Below are positions 59,962-64,000 of a stretch of DNA of 64,000 nt, in pieces. Position numbers and translations under genes: made by a program. The notes under the pieces are model-generated. The model saw nothing but the letters and a program-made list of their open reading frames with translations, did not search any database and was not told where the DNA came from. How positions within the stretch are numbered: the stretch's first letter is position 1; each line of letters opens with the position of its first letter. This DNA is from Sphaerochaeta sp032144095 (GTDB lineage: Bacteria; Spirochaetota; Spirochaetia; Sphaerochaetales; Sphaerochaetaceae), in assembly GCF_032144095.1 (NCBI RefSeq), contig NZ_JAVSNJ010000008.1, positions 32,920-96,919 of the forward strand, in the 5' to 3' direction.

Positions 59962-59991
59962 AAAGCACATCCTTTCTTTTGGAGGCCCTTC

Positions 59992-61911
59992 ATGAAGAAG
60001 CGCGGAATCTTCTCCCTGGTCGTATTGCTTGCCCTCTCTACCCTCCTTGCAGCAACACAAACAACCACCGACATCGGAACAGCCTATGAACTCGTCATAT
60101 CAGACGTAGCACTATCACAGGCTGAAACAAACAACTCCTCTTCTGTCTCTACCATCACCAGAGCCCAGATCGAGGCATACAATGTACAAACGACTGCAGA
60201 GCTCGTAAACAAGGCGATAGGGACAAACTTCAACTCCTATGGTGCATTGGGTGCTGCACAGACAGTCGTCATTCGTGGGGCAAGTTCCTCCAAGAGCCTC
60301 ATCTTCCTCGATGGCGTCCTACTCACCTCAGCCCATGAAGGGACCGTAGACCTTTCCATTATACCCGTCAGCACCATTGAACGCATAGAAGTCATCAAGA
60401 GCGGCACAGGCAACCTAGGAAGGACCAATGCCATCGGGGGCATGATAAACATCATCACCAAGAGAGGCGAAGCAACAACCAAGCCCTTCTCTGTCACCGT
60501 TGAGAACGGCTCCTTCCTTCCTGAAGCCTATGGTTCTTCCGATGACAGAAACTGGCTCTCCTTCGTCGATAGCCAGAAGATCGATGTAACATATGCAAAT
60601 ACCCTTAAGGGAACAAACCTTGCCGCCAATGTAGGGGGTCTTGTAGCCCAGAATGCCTATACCTATGACAATGGAACCTCTGTAAAGGCCCTTAGGGAGA
60701 ATGCCCAGGTCTACTCAGTAAATGGGGGCATCAACGCAAGCAGGGCCATTGGAGAGAATATTGAGGTCTCTTCCAATACCCTTGCCAACTATCAACACCT
60801 CGGGACTCCTGGTATGTATCCAACCTACTTGTCTCCTGATGATTATATGAACAACATACTCATCAGCACGAATAACACAGTCTCCTTTTCCCATATTGGT
60901 GAAACTCTGACAGATGTGAAAACTGAATTCAATTATAGGTACGGACAAACCTTCTTTCATGATGATGACGCAACTGACAGCACCCATAACAAGAACAAAG
61001 GGAATGTCATGGTTGAAGGAACCTGGAAGCTTGGGGATGCCTATAACATTGTCACAGGAACTGACTTTGCCTTCGATTATGTAGACAGCACCAATGTCGG
61101 AAAGGAGTTCCGATTCAACCCTGCCATCTACGCCCATGCAAACCTCTACCTGCTTGAAGGGGTCCTCTCTCTCCATCCAAGTGCAAACCTAGCCTACCTC
61201 AGTGACAGGGAAGCACTTTCTCCCAATGCATCCCTTGGAGCTATCTACAATCTTGGCCAGGATACTGTTTTGAAGGCAAACATCAGCTATGCCGAGAATC
61301 CACCAAATTTTAGCGACCTATATTGGCAACTGGACTCATATGGGTATAGTGGTAATAGCAATTTAAAAACTGAAAAGGGTGTGCAGGGCGAGTTTGGCTT
61401 CAGCACGAAACTTAGCCCTCTTTCCTACGAAGGCACGGTTTTTGGGAGAAATATTTATAATGCAATTATTTATGATTATACTGCAAATACCCCGAACAAC
61501 ATAGCACACAGTGTCTACCTGGGAACCGAGCAGGCAGTTACCCTCGAGCTGAATGAGATGGTTGCCCTCTCAGCCAGCTACCTCTACAACAAGAGCTATG
61601 ATCTTTCAGGGACCAATAGCTTCTCTGATGACATCGAGGTAAGTAGCGTCCGGAAGCATACAGCAAAAGCCTCAGCATCCTTTGCCTACACCATCTTCGA
61701 TGCTGTACTTAGCGGAGAGTATCTTGGGAAAACGAGCTCCACTTCCTCCAAGCAGATCGTCGTCCTCAACCTCAGCGTAAATGCCCAGGTTACCGATGAC
61801 CTGAAGGTCTATGTTGCAGTAGACAACCTGCTCAATGCCTCTTATGAGCTAGTAGGTGGCTATCCGATGCCAGGTGCCAAGATCCGCCTTGGCGGAAACC
61901 TGAAGTTCTAG
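59992..61911 (+). CDS. btuB: BtuB-like TonB-dependent outer-membrane receptor
   Basis: A 639-residue receptor with a signal peptide, an N-terminal plug (about 45-160: TITRAQIEAYNVQTTAELVNKAIG, VIRGASSSKSLIFLDGVLL, IERIEVIKSGTGNLGRTNAIGGMINIITKRG) and a 22-strand-type barrel ending in LGGNLKF, with the final Phe needed for BAM recognition. The upstream cobalamin riboswitch makes cobalamin or a corrinoid the likely substrate. GGAGG stands six bases before the ATG. Followed after one base by exbB. Confidence 0.93.
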   Translation: MKKRGIFSLVVLLALSTLLAATQTTTDIGTAYELVISDVALSQAETNNSSSVSTITRAQIEAYNVQTTAELVNKAIGTNFNSYGALGAAQTVVIRGASSSKSLIFLDGVLLTSAHEGTVDLSIIPVSTIERIEVIKSGTGNLGRTNAIGGMINIITKRGEATTKPFSVTVENGSFLPEAYGSSDDRNWLSFVDSQKIDVTYANTLKGTNLAANVGGLVAQNAYTYDNGTSVKALRENAQVYSVNGGINASRAIGENIEVSSNTLANYQHLGTPGMYPTYLSPDDYMNNILISTNNTVSFSHIGETLTDVKTEFNYRYGQTFFHDDDATDSTHNKNKGNVMVEGTWKLGDAYNIVTGTDFAFDYVDSTNVGKEFRFNPAIYAHANLYLLEGVLSLHPSANLAYLSDREALSPNASLGAIYNLGQDTVLKANISYAENPPNFSDLYWQLDSYGYSGNSNLKTEKGVQGEFGFSTKLSPLSYEGTVFGRNIYNAIIYDYTANTPNNIAHSVYLGTEQAVTLELNEMVALSASYLYNKSYDLSGTNSFSDDIEVSSVRKHTAKASASFAYTIFDAVLSGEYLGKTSSTSSKQIVVLNLSVNAQVTDDLKVYVAVDNLLNASYELVGGYPMPGAKIRLGGNLKF

Positions 61912-61912
61912 T

Positions 61913-62329
61913 ATGCAGAAAGAAACCCTCTATTCACTTATGCAAAGGGGGGGAGCGGTCATGTGGCCGCTCTACGCCCTCTTGGTCATAACGGTGATCA
62001 TTGCACTGGAGAGGACCATCACCTTCCTGCTGCTTTGGAAAAGCGGAGAGAGGCTTCCTCTCAAGAAGCTGGAAGCCCCTCTCTCCGTACTCGACCTCGT
62101 TGCCATGATCAGCCCTGTGTTGGGGTTCCTGGGAACCGTGACAGGGATGATCAACGCCTTCAAGTCAGTATCGGAAGCAGCCTCAGTGCAACTGCAGGTG
62201 GTAGCCTCAGGCCTCTATGAAGCCCTCTTCACTACAGCCTTCGGCCTCATCATCTCCATTGTTGCAACCATACTGGGCTTTCTCCTTGATATGGCTGCAG
62301 GAGCCCTATGCGAAAAAGACGAGACCTAG
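61913..62329 (+). CDS. exbB: ExbB/TolQ-type proton channel protein, short
   Basis: A 138-residue MotA/TolQ/ExbB protein, clearly shorter than typical ExbB (over 200). It keeps a first helix (about 15-38) and the conserved core SVLDLVAMISPVLGFLGTVTGMINAFKS and GLYEALFTTAFGLIISIVATI. With ExbD it forms the proton-driven motor that powers TonB. It overlaps the first exbD by 22 bases. Confidence 0.9.
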   Translation: MQKETLYSLMQRGGAVMWPLYALLVITVIIALERTITFLLLWKSGERLPLKKLEAPLSVLDLVAMISPVLGFLGTVTGMINAFKSVSEAASVQLQVVASGLYEALFTTAFGLIISIVATILGFLLDMAAGALCEKDET

Positions 62330-62658
62330 GCCAGCCCAGTGACATAGCCTTTCTCCTCATCATCTTCTTCCTGCTCCTAGCCGGTATCAATACCACACAG
62401 AGCTTATCCCTGCACACAAATGCAAGTAACGTAGCCCAGACAGACACCGTTCCCTTACAGGCCCTGCTTACCCAACAAGGGACTTTGGTACTTGAGGGAA
62501 CAACCTTTAGCCCCTTGGAGTTCTCATCCAAGCTCTCGGACAACACCACCCTCCATCTCCAGGTAGAAGGTGAGACCTCCTGGCAACAGGTGGTCGACAT
62601 CCTCTCCCTCACCGAACAAAGAAAGATAGCAGGCCTCTCCTTGGAGATGGCACCATGA
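62308..62658 (+). CDS. exbD: ExbD/TolR-type protein (1)
   Basis: A 116-residue protein with a short cytoplasmic N-terminus, one helix (SDIAFLLIIFFLLLAGI) carrying the expected Asp at its start, and a periplasmic domain. The Asp is the probable proton-carrying residue. Overlaps exbB and the second exbD, a compact translationally coupled set. Confidence 0.88.
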   Translation: MRKRRDLGQPSDIAFLLIIFFLLLAGINTTQSLSLHTNASNVAQTDTVPLQALLTQQGTLVLEGTTFSPLEFSSKLSDNTTLHLQVEGETSWQQVVDILSLTEQRKIAGLSLEMAP

Positions 62659-63008
62659 GGAAGAAACGAACCACTGCCCCTACAGCCATGACAGACATAG
62701 CATTTCTGCTATTGCTCTTCTTCCTCATCCTGGCCATCTCCACCCACATCCTTCCCATACCCCTCAATCCTGCGACAAGCGATTCTTCTATTGCAACAGA
62801 AGAAACCAAACACATCCTTATGGTAGGCCTCGATGGCTCGCTATTCTATGAAGGGAACCCAATCCTTCTTTCTAACCTTCCCCATGCCGAGGAGTTCTCC
62901 CTCCTTGCCGACAAGGAGACCCCTTTCAAGATACTCCAGCCAGTCATACAAGCCTTGAAGGAGAAGGGTGTGACCACCCTCCACTGCGTTGTGGAGCAAA
63001 GCCGATGA
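62655..63008 (+). CDS. exbD: ExbD/TolR-type protein (2)
   Basis: A 117-residue paralogue of the preceding gene, TAMTDIAFLLLLFFLILAIST in the helix with the same Asp. Having two ExbD proteins suggests a mixed ExbD dimer in the motor pore. Overlaps tonB by four bases. Confidence 0.88.
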   Translation: MRKKRTTAPTAMTDIAFLLLLFFLILAISTHILPIPLNPATSDSSIATEETKHILMVGLDGSLFYEGNPILLSNLPHAEEFSLLADKETPFKILQPVIQALKEKGVTTLHCVVEQSR

Positions 63009-63718
63009 ACCTCGTCAAAACCACACTCATAACCCTTTTGGTAACAGCCTCAGCCCTGGCGGCCCTTCTCATCCCCCTCAACAGAGGGCCTGTGGTGGAA
63101 CAGCCCAACCAAGCAACGGCGGCGACCATCTCCCTTGTCGATAGTCCCCCACCCCTTCTTGATTCACTCCCACCACCTGTGCAGGAAGAAGCTATTGAGA
63201 CACCTAACGATGAACCAGTGAAGGATCTTGTGCCGGAAACCATTGATTCACCACTACCCTCTTTCCCAGAAGAAGAGGAACCTACACTAAAACCAGCAGA
63301 ACCTGAAGAGGAGACTCGTTTAGAACCAGACGACCAAATGGTGTCTGATTCTTCCTTCTCAGACCCCTCTCTTGCTGCCTCTGCCCTCTCAGCAGAGCCT
63401 ACCCTCTCTTTGGTTGACGGGTATTATGAAGAGGCAAGCACTGACCAGGGCCCGACCTTTGATAGGACGACCCTGGCTTCCAGGATCAAGTACCCTCCCC
63501 TTGCCAAGCGGCAAGGAAGAGAGGGTTTGGTGATACTGCGCCTGTTCATCTCCGCTTCTGGAATGGTTGAGAGGATTGAGGTGGAGGAAGATCCTGGCTA
63601 TGGGCTTTCTGATGCTGCAGTACATGCCTTTGTTGGGTTGCAGGGCAAGCCAGCGATCCTGGGGGGTAAGGCTGTACCGGTGACCTTACGGTATCCAGTA
63701 CGGTTTACCTTGAAGTAG
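63005..63718 (+). CDS. tonB: TonB energy transducer
   Basis: A 237-residue protein: N-terminal anchor helix (about 5-25), a long Pro/Glu-rich periplasmic spacer (50-130), and a C-terminal TonB domain (about 155-237) with YPPLAKRQGREGLVILRLFISASGMVERIEVEEDPGYGLSDAAVHAF and a final VPVTLRYPVRFTLK. It couples the ExbBD motor to the BtuB-like receptor. Confidence 0.92.
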   Translation: MNLVKTTLITLLVTASALAALLIPLNRGPVVEQPNQATAATISLVDSPPPLLDSLPPPVQEEAIETPNDEPVKDLVPETIDSPLPSFPEEEEPTLKPAEPEEETRLEPDDQMVSDSSFSDPSLAASALSAEPTLSLVDGYYEEASTDQGPTFDRTTLASRIKYPPLAKRQGREGLVILRLFISASGMVERIEVEEDPGYGLSDAAVHAFVGLQGKPAILGGKAVPVTLRYPVRFTLK

Positions 63719-63780
63719 AGTATTAATTTCGTTGCAACATAAGAACTTCCACCTGATACTGAGAGCCATGGAGGACAACC

Positions 63781-64000
63781 ATGAACAACACAAAATTAAA
63801 AGCTGCAATCTTGAAAAACCTGCGGGATTATGCGATTCGAAATAAAAAAACAGTACATGACAATTATTATGCTAAACCAACTGAAAATTTGGTGGAGGAA
63901 TTCCAAGACTGGCAACAAATTATTGAAGAGCTCAGAAGAGGAAATGGAAATGAATTAGCACCAAGAAAAAAGGATGGGAAAATCAGCTTCTGCGCATTAC
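63781..64000 (+). CDS. Unrecognised protein, 5' part only
   Basis: An open frame of at least 73 codons starting MNNTKLKAAILKNLRDYAIRN and running off the window. GGAGG stands six bases before the ATG, so the gene is probably real. It is AT-richer than tonB. Without the rest I do not assign a function. Confidence 0.65.
   Translation, partial: MNNTKLKAAILKNLRDYAIRNKKTVHDNYYAKPTENLVEEFQDWQQIIEELRRGNGNELAPRKKDGKISFCAL

Larger units (their letters stand above)
59639..59991. other. Leader region of the btuB-tonB operon
   Basis: About 350 bases: terminator of copy 4, promoter, cobalamin riboswitch and its expression platform. No additional gene. Confidence 0.8.

Overview
The window looks like a piece of chromosome from a diderm spirochaete, most likely Sphaerochaeta or a close relative. 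The basis is the archaeal/eukaryal-type PheS/PheT pair (a known spirochaete trait), an outer-membrane TonB/BtuB system, free-living biosynthesis (histidine, purines), many ABC transporters with periplasmic or lipid-anchored binding proteins, and moderately high GC with clear AGGAGG ribosome sites. The genus is an inference; no rRNA is present.

Layout. 1-5.4 kb: minus-strand histidine operon hisG-D-C-B-H-A, entering from a His-rich leader peptide and an attenuator hairpin. 5.5-9.6 kb: polyamine ABC operon potD-A-B-C with a hairpin between potD and potA. 9.8-15.2 kb: pheT, pheS and a fused E1 alpha/beta dehydrogenase. 15.3-18.5 kb: a flavin reductase, then hpt, a second phosphoribosyltransferase and purA. 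18.6-22.5 kb: an ORP-like cluster (DUF134 regulator, two NifX-like proteins, two MinD-ferredoxin ATPases, an MBL hydrolase). 22.6-26.1 kb: a PHP histidinol-phosphatase, a DUF4143 ATPase bracketed by 74-bp direct repeats, and an EamA transporter. 26.6-32.3 kb: an orphan PotD lipoprotein, purB, then a TRIC channel / AlaX / VTT-protein operon and a hypothetical.

32.5-35.3 kb holds the most interesting unit: an AT-richer three-gene operon of a PD-(D/E)XK-like sce7726 protein, an sce7725 protein and a zinc-ribbon RES-domain protein (predicted NAD+-consuming). It looks like an uncharacterised defence or toxin system. 35.4-40.3 kb: a DeoR regulator with an Ldh2-type dehydrogenase and malic enzyme, and two tandem secreted beta-rich proteins. 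40.36 kb: tRNA-Cys, followed by a frameshifted remnant of rloB. 41.1-46.3 kb: the livJHMGF branched-chain amino-acid transporter.

46.7-59.7 kb: four paralogous small secreted beta-sandwich proteins, each with the same TTGACATAAGT promoter, AT-rich upstream tract and leader RNA. Between the first and the other three lies a fucosidase operon (sugar ABC transporter, GntR regulator with two palindromic operators, GH29, a transsulfuration-type PLP enzyme and a GH106-like hydrolase). 59.7-63.7 kb: a cobalamin riboswitch controlling btuB, exbB, two exbD genes and tonB. The window ends inside an unrecognised gene.
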